From NCBI GenBank assembly GCA_027484445.1, contig JAIXSY010000055.1, positions 248,001-312,000 of the forward strand: a DNA stretch of 64,000 nucleotides, in the 5' to 3' direction. Under the pieces are notes generated by a model, which saw only the letters and a program-made list of their open reading frames with translations, ran no database searches and was not told the DNA's origin. Below are positions 53,488-62,273 of the stretch, piece by piece (positions within the stretch are counted from its first letter, which is position 1; each line of letters begins with the position of its first letter). The position numbers and the translations under genes are program-made. Origin of the DNA: Verrucomicrobiaceae bacterium. GTDB taxonomy: Bacteria > Verrucomicrobiota > Verrucomicrobiia > Verrucomicrobiales > Verrucomicrobiaceae.

Positions 53488-55203
53488 ATGGCCAAGGCGT
53501 CTGGTAACAAAGAGCATTCGCCACGCTGGCCAACCACCATGTCCAAAAACCTCAGCGCCCTCTCCTTCCGCAAAGGCATCGAAAAGAACATCTTCGAACG
53601 CATGGTCGAAGCAGCCGAAAAAAACGGCACCGCCGAAAAGCACGACCTCGTCCACCAAATGGGCCAGGATCATCTCTTTGGCGATGCCATCACGCTCGGC
53701 GCGGTTAGCTTCTACGACTTCCTCAAGAAGGAGAACGAGGGCAAGAAAGTGTTCGTCTGCAACGGCAGCGCCTGTTTGTGCGCAGGCACGCAGGACAAGC
53801 TCCATCACTCGCTCGAAGGCCACTTTGCCAAAGAAGAGATCGGCCACATCTGCTGCCTCGGTCGCTGCCATGAAGGCGCAGCGCTGCAATACCAAGGCAA
53901 AAACTACTCCGGCCAGTCCGACGCTGCTCTCAGCGACCTTTTCAAAACCGGCCAAGGCGATAGTGAGGACCGCTACGCCGTCGTCTCCCACCTCCAGCCT
54001 GCGATTTTGACCACCGAGTTCAAAGGCATTGATGACTACTACGCTCCCTTCAAAAAGCTGATCACCGAAGGCACACGCGATGCTCTCGGCGTGGAATTGA
54101 AGGACAGCGGCCTGCGAGGCCGTGGTGGTGCTGGTTTCCCGCTTTCCATCAAGTGGGCGGGCTGCCGTGCTGCTGAAGGCAAGGTGAAATACGTCGTCTG
54201 CAATGCCGACGAAGGCGATCCGGGTGCCTACATCGACAAATACCTCATGGAAAAGCAGCCGCACAGCGTGCTGCTGGGCATGATGGTCGCCGGTTGGTAT
54301 GCCGGAGCGGAAACGGGCGTGCTCTACATCCGCGCTGAGTATCCCGACAGCGTCACCATTGTGAATCAAGCCATCGCCGACCTGCATGCCGCAGGCTTGC
54401 TCGGTCATAACATCCTCGGCACCGGCTTTAACTTCGCGTTGAAGACCATCAAAGGCGCGGGTGCCTACATCTGCGGTGAAGAAACTGCCCTGCTCGCCAG
54501 CATTGAGGGCCTGCGCCCCGAAGTGCGCACGCGTCCGCCCTTCCCGGTGAACGAAGGCCTCTACCGCAAGCCCACCATCGTCAACAACGTCGAAACCTTC
54601 GCCAACCTCCGCGCCATCCTCACGCTCGGAGGCAAAGGCTACGCTCAGATCGGCACGCCGCAGTCCACCGGCCCAAAGCTCCTCTCGCTCGACAGTCATT
54701 TCGTGAAGCCCGGCATCTACGAAGTCGCCATGGGCACGCCGTTGCAAACCGTCATCGACCTCGCCGGCGGCTTCAAATCGAAGATCAAAGCCATTCAAAT
54801 CGGCGGCCCGCTCGGCGGCCTCATCCCGATGAGCCACGTCGCCCAGCTCACGGTCGATTTCGAAAGCTTCAAGAAAGCCGGCTTCCTCCTTGGCCACGCC
54901 GGCGTCGTCAGCATACCCGAGTCGATGCCGATGATCGAATACATCCAGCACCTCTTCCAATTCACCGCCGACGAAAGCTGCGGCAAATGCTTCCCCTGCC
55001 GCCTCGGCAGCACCCGCGGCAAAGAACTCATCGCCAAAGCCCGCACGGACACCACCTACAAGATCGACCGCGAACTCCTCACTGATCTGCTCGACACGAT
55101 GGAGCAAACTTCGCTGTGCGCCCTCGGCGGTGGCGTGCCGCTACCGATCAAGAATGCCATCCAGCATTTCGAGTCGGAGTTGAAGGACTACTTCAAGCCC
55201 TGA
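53488..55203 (+). CDS. NuoE-NuoF fusion, NADH-binding (HoxF/FdsB-like) flavoprotein subunit
   Basis: A 571-residue diaphorase subunit. An N-terminal thioredoxin-like 2Fe-2S domain has Cys91, Cys96, Cys123 and Cys127 (CNGSAC...CCLGRC). The NuoF part has the FMN/NADH motifs GLRGRGGAGFPLSIKW and NADEGDPGAYIDK, then GAGAYICGEETALLASIEG, and a C-terminal 4Fe-4S site ESCGKCFPC. Such fusions occur in NAD-dependent formate dehydrogenases, NAD-reducing hydrogenases and related complexes. No catalytic or NuoG-like partner is nearby, so its complex is unknown. An in-frame ATG at 53539 gives a more conserved start (MSKNLSALSFRKG). High GC resumes here. Confidence 0.9.
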   Translation: MAKASGNKEHSPRWPTTMSKNLSALSFRKGIEKNIFERMVEAAEKNGTAEKHDLVHQMGQDHLFGDAITLGAVSFYDFLKKENEGKKVFVCNGSACLCAGTQDKLHHSLEGHFAKEEIGHICCLGRCHEGAALQYQGKNYSGQSDAALSDLFKTGQGDSEDRYAVVSHLQPAILTTEFKGIDDYYAPFKKLITEGTRDALGVELKDSGLRGRGGAGFPLSIKWAGCRAAEGKVKYVVCNADEGDPGAYIDKYLMEKQPHSVLLGMMVAGWYAGAETGVLYIRAEYPDSVTIVNQAIADLHAAGLLGHNILGTGFNFALKTIKGAGAYICGEETALLASIEGLRPEVRTRPPFPVNEGLYRKPTIVNNVETFANLRAILTLGGKGYAQIGTPQSTGPKLLSLDSHFVKPGIYEVAMGTPLQTVIDLAGGFKSKIKAIQIGGPLGGLIPMSHVAQLTVDFESFKKAGFLLGHAGVVSIPESMPMIEYIQHLFQFTADESCGKCFPCRLGSTRGKELIAKARTDTTYKIDRELLTDLLDTMEQTSLCALGGGVPLPIKNAIQHFESELKDYFKP

Positions 55204-55238
55204 CTTGCGGAGTCGCTGTCAGATCATAAGCTGCTGGT

Positions 55239-55520
55239 ATGACTGCGACTTTAACCATTGACGGTGGCGGGGGCATCTCACTGCCCACCGCTTTCCTTGA
55301 AAAGTTCCGTCTCAAGCCCGGTGCCAAGCTCCTCGCCGATGTGAGCGATGATGGCATGGCGCTGCGTCCAGATGGTGACACAGCCAGCGCCCAAGCGCGG
55401 CTTGAGGATCGCGACGGCTTCCTCGTCTTCACTGGCACGCAACCCTTCGATGCCGTGGATGCCATCCTGGCCGCCCGTGCTGACCGCGAAGAGGAACTCT
55501 CGGCTATGCGGGCGAAATGA
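55239..55520 (+). CDS. AbrB/MazE-type antitoxin
   Basis: A 93-residue protein with a swapped-hairpin AbrB start (LTIDGGGGISLPTAFLEKFRLKPGAKL) and an acidic C-terminal arm (DAVDAILAARADREEEL) of the type that inserts into PIN toxins. Its stop overlaps the PIN gene start (ATGA). The partner toxin is frameshifted. Confidence 0.82.
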   Translation: MTATLTIDGGGGISLPTAFLEKFRLKPGAKLLADVSDDGMALRPDGDTASAQARLEDRDGFLVFTGTQPFDAVDAILAARADREEELSAMRAK

Positions 55521-55932
55521 ACGCCTTCGACAGTTCCATTCTCGTCGCCGCGCTTGTCGAATCCGAGCGGCATCATGCCGAATGCCGCGCCTTGGTCACC
55601 TCCGGGCCGTTCGCCGTCTGGACAAACGGCTCGTGGAGACCTTCAACACCCTGACCAGCGGCAAGATCAAGCCCCGGCCATCCGCTGCCGATGTCGCCAA
55701 AGCCCTGCGCGGCAGCATCCGTCCCCGCGCCACCCTCCTTCATTTGCCCGAAGACCCACTGCTCCAGGCCTTCGATGAATCAGAGTCACGCGGCGTTCGC
55801 GGCGGTGCCATCTTCGACTACCTGCACCTCGTCGCCGCACGCCACCACCAGGCAGAACGCTTTTACACGCTGAACACCCGCCACTTTGAGAGCTTCTGGC
55901 GCGAAGGCGATCCTGTGATTGTGCATCCTTGA
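55517..55932 (+). pseudogene. PIN-domain toxin (VapC-like), frameshifted
   Basis: The N-terminus (MNAFDSSILVAALVESE...FAVWTNG, with Asp5) is read in one frame to about 55630. The rest (LVETFNTLTSGKIKPRPSAA...RGGAIFDYLHLVAARHHQAERFYTLNTRHF) continues in the frame one base back, to the TGA at 55930. At the join AACGGCTCGTGGAG lacks one C relative to an expected AAC GGC CTC GTG GAG. One added base restores a normal 138-residue VapC with its Glu and Asp ligands. As given, translation stops at a TGA soon after the join, so the toxin is inactive or the base is a sequencing error. Confidence 0.8.
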
Positions 55933-55988
55933 TCCAACGGCCAATCATGGTCCAGGAGTCGAAGCTTGATCGCGAATCCCCTGAACTC

Positions 55989-56901
55989 TCACCCCTCCGC
56001 AAAGTAATCCTCATCCGCTCGTTTGAGCACATACGTCTCGCGTGTGGAGACGCCGACGCCGTAGTCGATCATGAGTTCGGCGAGGCGCTTGCCGTTGATG
56101 AGGACGATCTTGTGGCTGACTTGGTTGATGAATTCGCGGGCACCAGGGGCAAAGTCGCTGGTGGTGATGAAGACGCCTTTGTGCGCCTTGTGGGCGGAGA
56201 GGGAGCCGACGAACTCGCGGAGAGGACCGACGCCCACATTGCCTTCCCAGCGCTTCGCCTGCACATAGACGGCATCCAGGCCGAGGCGGTCTTCATTGAT
56301 CACGCCGTCGATGCCGCCGTCGCCGGAGGCTTTGGTGACGGTGCCGGCTTCGGCACGGGAGCCGCCGTAGCCCATGGCCAAGAGGAGATCGACGACGAGT
56401 TTCTCAAAGAAGCCGGAGGGCTTCGCCATGATGCGCTCCAGCAGCTCAGCGGCGAGGTTGGCCCGCAGCGTGGCATAGCCGTTGGCGATGGCTTCTTCGG
56501 GTGAGGTATCCTCGTCGGCTTCGACCACGGCGGGGATGGGCAAAGGTGCCGCATTCGAGACCGCCTTCCGCCAGGCCTGATACTTGGGGAACTGCATCAG
56601 CACGCTTTCGGACAGGCTGGTGGGTTTCGTCGCCAGCAGCTTCTTGCCTTCCTCCGTGATGCGCAGGATGCCGCGCTTGGAGTCATCCACGAGGCCCCGC
56701 CTTGCGCAGATGAAAGCCTGCCCAGCCTGTGCGATGACGCACCACCGGATAACCGCTCGGCAGCACCGCGTTTCGTTCTTCCTCCGTGAGCTTGAAAACA
56801 TCCGCCAAAGCGTTGGCAGCCTCAGCAAGCGAACGCTCCACGCCATCTCCGAGCAGTTGGAGGAGAGGAACGCGGAAGTGGGTGACGGGTGGGATGGGCA
56901 T
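55989..56901 (-). pseudogene. Mrr-type restriction endonuclease, frameshifted
   Basis: The N-terminal winged-helix half begins MPIPPVTHFRVPLLQLLGDG at 56901 and runs to FHLRKAG. The catalytic half (LVDDSKRGILRITEEGKKLL...AEG*) lies in another frame and ends at 55989. The join is at a run of four C on the plus strand (56695-56698); three would keep a single frame. The Mrr_cat domain is otherwise intact: FFEKLVVDLLLAMGYGG, GDGGIDGVI with the metal Asp and VYVQAKRW with Gln-x-Lys. Mrr cuts modified or foreign DNA. It is the last gene of a four-gene defence operon, 9 bp after the HNH-like gene. Confidence 0.82.
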
Positions 56902-56910
56902 GTTGGTGTT

Positions 56911-57516
56911 TCAGGGCAGTGGTTGCTGCGCGGCCTCCAACCTCTTCACAGCTTCTGCGACTAAAGGCGCATAATCCTCAAGACCAGTCATGTTGATCTT
57001 GCCGCTCTTGTAATCGTCATACCAGCGTTTGCGATTTCGCCGCACTTTCACACCGCGCTCGAGCTGGAGTTTGGACAGGGTGAAATCGGCTTTCGTTCTC
57101 AAATGCGGGGGAACCCGAAGCGTGCAGACCAACTGCATGGACGGCAAATCCACTTCAAACCAACCGACACCGACTTGGAACGGGTCCAGGACCGCATCAT
57201 CATGATTCTTCTTCAAGCTGTTCACCGAGGCCTCGGCGTAACGATAGTTGCTCCACTCGAAGACTAAGTGCCGGTTGGCAGGTAATGCTTTGCTAAAGAA
57301 GTGATCCACGGTGCCTGATTGGATCAGCATCGCCCAGTAGCCGCAGCGGGAATGAAAGCCTGCCTCCAGTTCAGGTTCAAACTGTCTCCAGTATCTGCTT
57401 GGAAAGCCTTTGGTCTTCCCTGCATTCTTGGGCTTGGCGAGCCATGCATTGCCCTTGGCACGGCATTCTGCATCAAAGGTCGGTGGTTCAGGGATGGGGT
57501 TCGCCACGGGAATCAT
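56911..57516 (-). CDS. HNH-like nuclease of a Septu-like (PtuB) pair
   Basis: A 201-residue protein with an HNH-type core: GTVDHFFSKA (Asp71-His72), LVFEWSNYRYA (Asn90) and EASVNSLKKN (Asn99). The zinc-binding CxxC knuckles of many HNH enzymes are missing; only Cys58 stands nearby. Its start overlaps the stop of the AAA ATPase gene (ATGA). AAA plus HNH pairs of this kind are the Septu/retron-associated PtuA-PtuB type anti-phage modules. The assignment is by motif and context. Confidence 0.7.
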   Translation of the reverse strand: MIPVANPIPEPPTFDAECRAKGNAWLAKPKNAGKTKGFPSRYWRQFEPELEAGFHSRCGYWAMLIQSGTVDHFFSKALPANRHLVFEWSNYRYAEASVNSLKKNHDDAVLDPFQVGVGWFEVDLPSMQLVCTLRVPPHLRTKADFTLSKLQLERGVKVRRNRKRWYDDYKSGKINMTGLEDYAPLVAEAVKRLEAAQQPLP

Positions 57517-58832
57517 CGCTTACTCCTCCTTTGATCGCGGTAAGGCACCCAGTAGGGCCAGTATTCGTCACCCCCGCCCAGTGCTTTCAGCAGTTGTTGG
57601 TCGATCTCTTCCATCTCCTCCTTCGGTGTTTGAGCAGGAATTGGGTGTTTGAGCATGAAGGCATCTGCACGCCTCATTGCCTTTTGAGCTGCCAACGGAT
57701 AGCCGGGATAATCATCCGAGAGATCGAAGGAATCGGACCCCAGCCAGTTCTCCGCGCTGCCATGTTTGGCAAAGTCGATGGCCTCCAGTTCCACCTTTCC
57801 GCCTTCAAGATCGAAATCAAAGAGCTGGTCCTTCTGGTCATCCCAGAGAGTTTCCACTGAACCAAGCACGAGCGGCGCATGAGTCGTCGCAATGATCTGG
57901 ATGGACTTTGCTTCATCCTTCATGAGCAGGGACTCCACGACTTTGATCAACGCGGGGAGGAAAACCCTCTGCCATTTGGGGTGCAGGTGGGCCTCGACTT
58001 CATCAAAGAGAAGCACCAACCGTTTCGTGGGCTCCTCCCGGGCTTCACTGGCTGCACGTTTGTGTGACTCCCAAGCCCAGACAATGAGGTAAGCCAGTGC
58101 CAGCACACGTTGAATGCCCGCCCCCGCATGAATCACCGGGACAGAGGCATAGGGAGTGATGAGGGTGGGAATATCCACAGCTCCTACGGGCACACTCTCG
58201 CCGATGGTCAGCACTTCGGAGTCGTCCGGAGAGATGGTGCGGAGCACCTTCTGGAGCAGCTCGATAGTTCCATTCTTCTTCAAGCTCCAGTTCTCGACAT
58301 CACGAACCAATCCATTGCAGATGATGTCCTCAAGCCGGGCTCCCTCGGGCAACCCATTCCAAACTTCGGTCTTTCGAAATTGAAAGGCTGGCAATATCCC
58401 CTGCGCGCTTGTCCCCTCATCCGAGCCAGCCTCTTGCGAGTAGTTCCTTTCCGGGTCCCAAACGGAAAAGCCTCCGTCAATCCGAGCATAAATCACCAGC
58501 CCGGGCTTGGATGGCTTGCCACTCTTTCCCTTCCACTTTTTCGCGTCTGTCTTGGCACCAAAATCATAAACAGCGTGACTTGAAGCTTCTCGGCCATTCT
58601 CTCCGATCAAAGTGTAATCAATTCGTGGCGGATCAGCCTTCCCTACATGCCTGGCAGGATAAAACGGCCTGTTATCGACCCAAGTCCGCTTCGTCAGCGC
58701 ATACCAGCAAGCATCCAGCAGGAAGGTTTTGCCGAGACCATTGTCGCCGGTAATCACATTCAAGCGCTCTCCGAACTCCGCTTTCAGGTCGGGGGCGGGG
58801 CCGATGTTGTGAAGGTGTATCTTTTTGATCAT
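57513..58832 (-). CDS. AAA ATPase of a Septu-like (PtuA) pair, OLD/SMC-like
   Basis: A 439-residue ABC/SMC-type ATPase. Walker A is GDNGLGKT (29-36) after the family start IKKIHLHNIGPAPDLKAEF. The signature region is AGAGIQRVLALAYLIVWAWE, Walker B RLVLLFDEVEAHLHP and the His switch IATTHAPLVLGS. There is no Toprim domain, unlike OLD nucleases. It is coupled to the HNH-like gene and lies 30 bp after the restriction-modification gene, so all are probably one transcript. It likely senses phage or DNA state and licenses the nuclease. Confidence 0.85.
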   Translation of the reverse strand: MIKKIHLHNIGPAPDLKAEFGERLNVITGDNGLGKTFLLDACWYALTKRTWVDNRPFYPARHVGKADPPRIDYTLIGENGREASSHAVYDFGAKTDAKKWKGKSGKPSKPGLVIYARIDGGFSVWDPERNYSQEAGSDEGTSAQGILPAFQFRKTEVWNGLPEGARLEDIICNGLVRDVENWSLKKNGTIELLQKVLRTISPDDSEVLTIGESVPVGAVDIPTLITPYASVPVIHAGAGIQRVLALAYLIVWAWESHKRAASEAREEPTKRLVLLFDEVEAHLHPKWQRVFLPALIKVVESLLMKDEAKSIQIIATTHAPLVLGSVETLWDDQKDQLFDFDLEGGKVELEAIDFAKHGSAENWLGSDSFDLSDDYPGYPLAAQKAMRRADAFMLKHPIPAQTPKEEMEEIDQQLLKALGGGDEYWPYWVPYRDQRRSKR

Positions 58833-58862
58833 GGGCGGAGAGTAGAGGCACGAGGGAACAAA

Positions 58863-61800
58863 TCAAACACTCGCCCCGTAGTGCGCGTCGAGCTTCTCGT
58901 GCAGGGCGATGATGCTGGCGATGCGGCGGACGTGGTGGGTGAATTGTTGGGCTTCGTCGCTGGTGAGGGGGCGGCCTAGCAGGGCGCTTTCGCGGTAGCT
59001 CAGCCACTTTTTGAGGACTTGGTAGCCACCGAGGGTGTAGTTCCACACGGCCTCCGGCACGTCTTTCCAGCGGGTGGTGGCGTTGAGGTGGATGTCGAGG
59101 TAGCCGTCGCCTCGGGTGCCGGGGGTGGTCATGCCGGGGCCGGGCATGGTGACGCCGCCTTGACCGGCGTAACCCCAGCGGGCGGCGATGGCGAGGTCGG
59201 GTGTAGTCGGGGCATTCTTGCCCCGTGGCTTGGAGGGGCCAGGAATGGCCCCGTTACTGACAGTCAGCTCGCCGAGGCCTTTGAGGTCGGGGCGGACTTT
59301 CAGGGTGGTGACGCCTTCGACGGGGGTTTCGGGATCGAGCAGGGCGGCGATCTGGCGGCCGAGGTCGGCTCCGGCTTTCAGGACTTGGGCGGTCTTTGGC
59401 AGGGGCACGCGGGGCCAGTCCTGCCGCAGGGCTCCAGCGTTCTCCTCGCGGTAAAGCGGCGCGTGCAGCACGGCGACGATGTGGAAGAACAAGTCCTCCG
59501 CCCCGCACTTCAGGCCCGCCAGATACTCCCGCGCATAGTCCGTCAGGTTCGGCTGCGGGCCGCTGGGCTTCGCGGGGGCGAAGAGGTCGGGGTGCACTTG
59601 GTCGGTGGCTTCGTTCGCAGCAGGCGGTATGAATAGCGGAAAGAAACTGGATCTGCCGTTTCCAAGACTGTCCGCCAAACACGAAGTGACATACCCTCGG
59701 TTCCAATCGTCCTTAACTTGTCTCTGTCTTGCTTCAATGAACAAGTTCCCGGCTACAACTGTGCCAAGGAACTCTGGGCGGCTTCTGTCTAAAAGGCCTG
59801 TCGTAGATTCCCAGTAAAGCCATCTGACGTCGAAGGGGCGGTAGCAAAACTTCACGAACCTCCCAGCATCAATTCCTTTCTTGAGCATCTCCACGCGAAC
59901 CAGTTTCGGATCATACTCTTGAGTTTTCTCCATTATTCGCGGCAGCCTTCGCCGAACGTCTTCATCGCTTAGCTTTGTATCGAAATAGGGATGAAGCCGC
60001 TTCTCTAGATCATTTTTATCGAAGCCGACCAAAATTTCATCGCGACCTGATGTGACGCCTGGAAAAGCCTGCGGCAGAAGATCTGTAAGCAACGACCAAT
60101 TGTGGTAGGCCGAGTTCATGCCCATCGGCACAAACGGCAGACCAAATGACAACGTCGGTTTGAGACGCTGCGACGGTCTTGGTGATTCCATCGAAGCCTC
60201 AATCTCCGCCCGCTTCTCCTTCCCCCACCAATGCCGGAAGCCGAGTTCGGCGTTGGGGGAGTAGGTTTCGACGATGGGCTGGCGTTTGGCGTTTGTGGGC
60301 CGTCTTTCGAGCAAAGCGATGGCGGTGCCGACTTGGATGCCTTCGCGGTTTTTCTCGGTGGAGAAGACGCTGGGGTCGGGCTGGCCGTCGGGGGTCTTTT
60401 TGCCGGTTTTGTATTTGTCGCCGTTGAGGCAGTCGATGGTGATGGAGTCGAAGACCTCCATGAAGCGCTCACGCATGCCGGTATGGGAGAGGCCGTCGAG
60501 CCAGGAGTAGTTGCTGATGTAGCAGATGATGCCTTTGGCATCGTCACGCGGCGGGCCGGGCTTGAGTTCATCGGACTGCGGCACGCCTTCGGCGATGCGG
60601 CGCTCGGCCATGCGGAAGAAGCGGATGTAGAGGTCGTTGAGGCCCTGGCCTTGGGGCTTGGGCGCTTCTTTGGTGTCGCGGTAGGCCTCGCTGAGATTCC
60701 GCTCTTCCTCTACCGCCATGCCTGCGTAGCCGTCATACGGGGGATTGCCGAGGATGACGAGGATTTGCTCCTGCTGCTTCACATGGTCGGCGGCATCGCG
60801 CTCGGCGGCGAACTCGGAGAAGGGCAGGTCTTTGGGAGATTTGATGGGCACCCAGCCGGTGAGGGCATTGGTGAGGAAGACGCCGGCACGCTCGTCTTTT
60901 TCATGATCCAGCGCGGCACCCCAACGGGTGAGCATGAGGTCGATCTGGAGATGGGAGACGACGTAGGGCGCGGGCAGCAGCTCGAAGCCGTAGAGGCGGT
61001 GTTTGGCCACTTCTTTGATCTTTAGCCCGGCCTGGCTTTCGCCGTAGCCCTCGACGAGGCGGCGGCGGATGAGCTTCAAGGTCTCAACGAGGTAAGCGCC
61101 GGTGCCACAGCAGGGATCGAGCACGATGACGCTGGGATCAGCGAGGCCATCCGCGATGCCGAAGTTTTCACGCAGGGCTTTGTCCACGCTGCCGACCATG
61201 TAGCGGACGATCTCCGGCGGGGTATACCAAACGCCGAAGTCTTTGCGCAGCTCGGGATCGAACTCGGCGAGGAAGGGCTCATAGAAATACTGCACGGCAT
61301 CGCCCATGTCGTAACGGGCGAAGAAGCTGGCGCGGTCCACGCGGGCGAGGCAGTCCTCCGTCCAGTCGAGCACCTCCTCCAGATCGAGGGCGCGGACTTT
61401 TTTCGGATCACCGGCGAGCTGGACGAAGAGGGTGCGCAGGATGGGCAGGCCGAGGTATTGGGCGGAGAGCCGCCACTGGAAGCGGTCGGTGGTTTTGCTG
61501 TGCTCTTCATGCCAGAGCACCCAGGCGGAGAAGATGCCGTAGAAGAGGGTCTGGATGAGGGTGGACTGGAAGAAGTGGACGCCTTTCTCGCCCTCAAAGC
61601 GGACGCCGAGGGCCTCGCTGAGGGCGTTTTTCACCGGCTCCAGCGTGCCCATGGGGGCGATCTCGATGCGGGCGCGGGCCTCGCGGGCGTAACTGGCGAG
61701 GTAGAGCGCCAAATCCTGCGGTGTGGCGATGCGGGCGGTGCTGAGCAGGGCGCGGCGGAGGAACTGCCAGAGGCGCTCGTGCTCGGGGTGCTTGGGGTCG

Positions 61801-62273
61801 TTGCGGACGGTGTGGGTCTTGTCCCAGAACTCCTTGGCACTCGGGGCGATGCTGTAGCGCTCTCCCGGCACCGCTTTGCCACCACGCCAGGACCAGAGGG
61901 CGAAGGAGCGGTAGTTTGTGAGGAGGATCTGGCCGTAGTGCTCCAGGTAGTTCCGCACCTGCGGGCTGCTTTCAAAGGAGGAGAGGTCGGCATCGAGCGA
62001 CTTCACCTCGATGACGCCGCGCTCGGGCTTGAGTTGGAACAGCGCGGGGGAGTCAGGCCCGTGCTTTTTGAGTTCCTTCGCGGAGAAGAGGCCGCCATCC
62101 GGGATGCCTGCGCCGTTGTTCGACGGATGGATGACGGCGGTGACCTTTGGCTTCAGGGAATCGCCAACGGCATTGAGGAGCTTTGACAGAGCCGGATAAC
62201 CGCTGGTTTCAGGGACGCTGACGCCGGAGATGAGATAAAGCTCGTGCAGGTAATCGGCGACGGGGTGGGGCAT
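58863..62273 (-). CDS. Type ISP/IIG-like restriction-modification enzyme
   Basis: An 1,136-residue single-chain enzyme. A PD-(D/E)xK nuclease domain at the N-terminus shows Pro58-Asp59 and Glu89-Val90-Lys91 (GIPDGG...GVIEVKSL). A helical region precedes an N6-adenine methyltransferase with FGVWYTPPEIVRYMV, motif I DPCCGTGAYL (about 386) and motif IV NPPYDG (about 511). The C-terminal specificity part ends with the type ISP signature TRWKDVPEAVWNYTLGGYQVLKKWLSYRE. The helicase domain of LlaGI-type ISP enzymes is absent, so it is closer to type IIG. The start is ATG 62273 (MPHPVADYLHELYLIS); the 23 codons upstream look non-coding. First gene of the defence operon. Confidence 0.88.
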   Translation of the reverse strand: MPHPVADYLHELYLISGVSVPETSGYPALSKLLNAVGDSLKPKVTAVIHPSNNGAGIPDGGLFSAKELKKHGPDSPALFQLKPERGVIEVKSLDADLSSFESSPQVRNYLEHYGQILLTNYRSFALWSWRGGKAVPGERYSIAPSAKEFWDKTHTVRNDPKHPEHERLWQFLRRALLSTARIATPQDLALYLASYAREARARIEIAPMGTLEPVKNALSEALGVRFEGEKGVHFFQSTLIQTLFYGIFSAWVLWHEEHSKTTDRFQWRLSAQYLGLPILRTLFVQLAGDPKKVRALDLEEVLDWTEDCLARVDRASFFARYDMGDAVQYFYEPFLAEFDPELRKDFGVWYTPPEIVRYMVGSVDKALRENFGIADGLADPSVIVLDPCCGTGAYLVETLKLIRRRLVEGYGESQAGLKIKEVAKHRLYGFELLPAPYVVSHLQIDLMLTRWGAALDHEKDERAGVFLTNALTGWVPIKSPKDLPFSEFAAERDAADHVKQQEQILVILGNPPYDGYAGMAVEEERNLSEAYRDTKEAPKPQGQGLNDLYIRFFRMAERRIAEGVPQSDELKPGPPRDDAKGIICYISNYSWLDGLSHTGMRERFMEVFDSITIDCLNGDKYKTGKKTPDGQPDPSVFSTEKNREGIQVGTAIALLERRPTNAKRQPIVETYSPNAELGFRHWWGKEKRAEIEASMESPRPSQRLKPTLSFGLPFVPMGMNSAYHNWSLLTDLLPQAFPGVTSGRDEILVGFDKNDLEKRLHPYFDTKLSDEDVRRRLPRIMEKTQEYDPKLVRVEMLKKGIDAGRFVKFCYRPFDVRWLYWESTTGLLDRSRPEFLGTVVAGNLFIEARQRQVKDDWNRGYVTSCLADSLGNGRSSFFPLFIPPAANEATDQVHPDLFAPAKPSGPQPNLTDYAREYLAGLKCGAEDLFFHIVAVLHAPLYREENAGALRQDWPRVPLPKTAQVLKAGADLGRQIAALLDPETPVEGVTTLKVRPDLKGLGELTVSNGAIPGPSKPRGKNAPTTPDLAIAARWGYAGQGGVTMPGPGMTTPGTRGDGYLDIHLNATTRWKDVPEAVWNYTLGGYQVLKKWLSYRESALLGRPLTSDEAQQFTHHVRRIASIIALHEKLDAHYGASV

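Noticed and set aside
53227..55107. 626-codon minus-strand frame opposite the NuoE-NuoF fusion
   Set aside because: The plus strand carries full Fe-S and FMN motifs; the minus reading has no recognisable domain and reflects GC-rich codon complementarity.
60231..61025. 264-codon plus-strand frame opposite the type ISP enzyme
   Set aside because: Shadow of the methyltransferase region; no start context or motifs.
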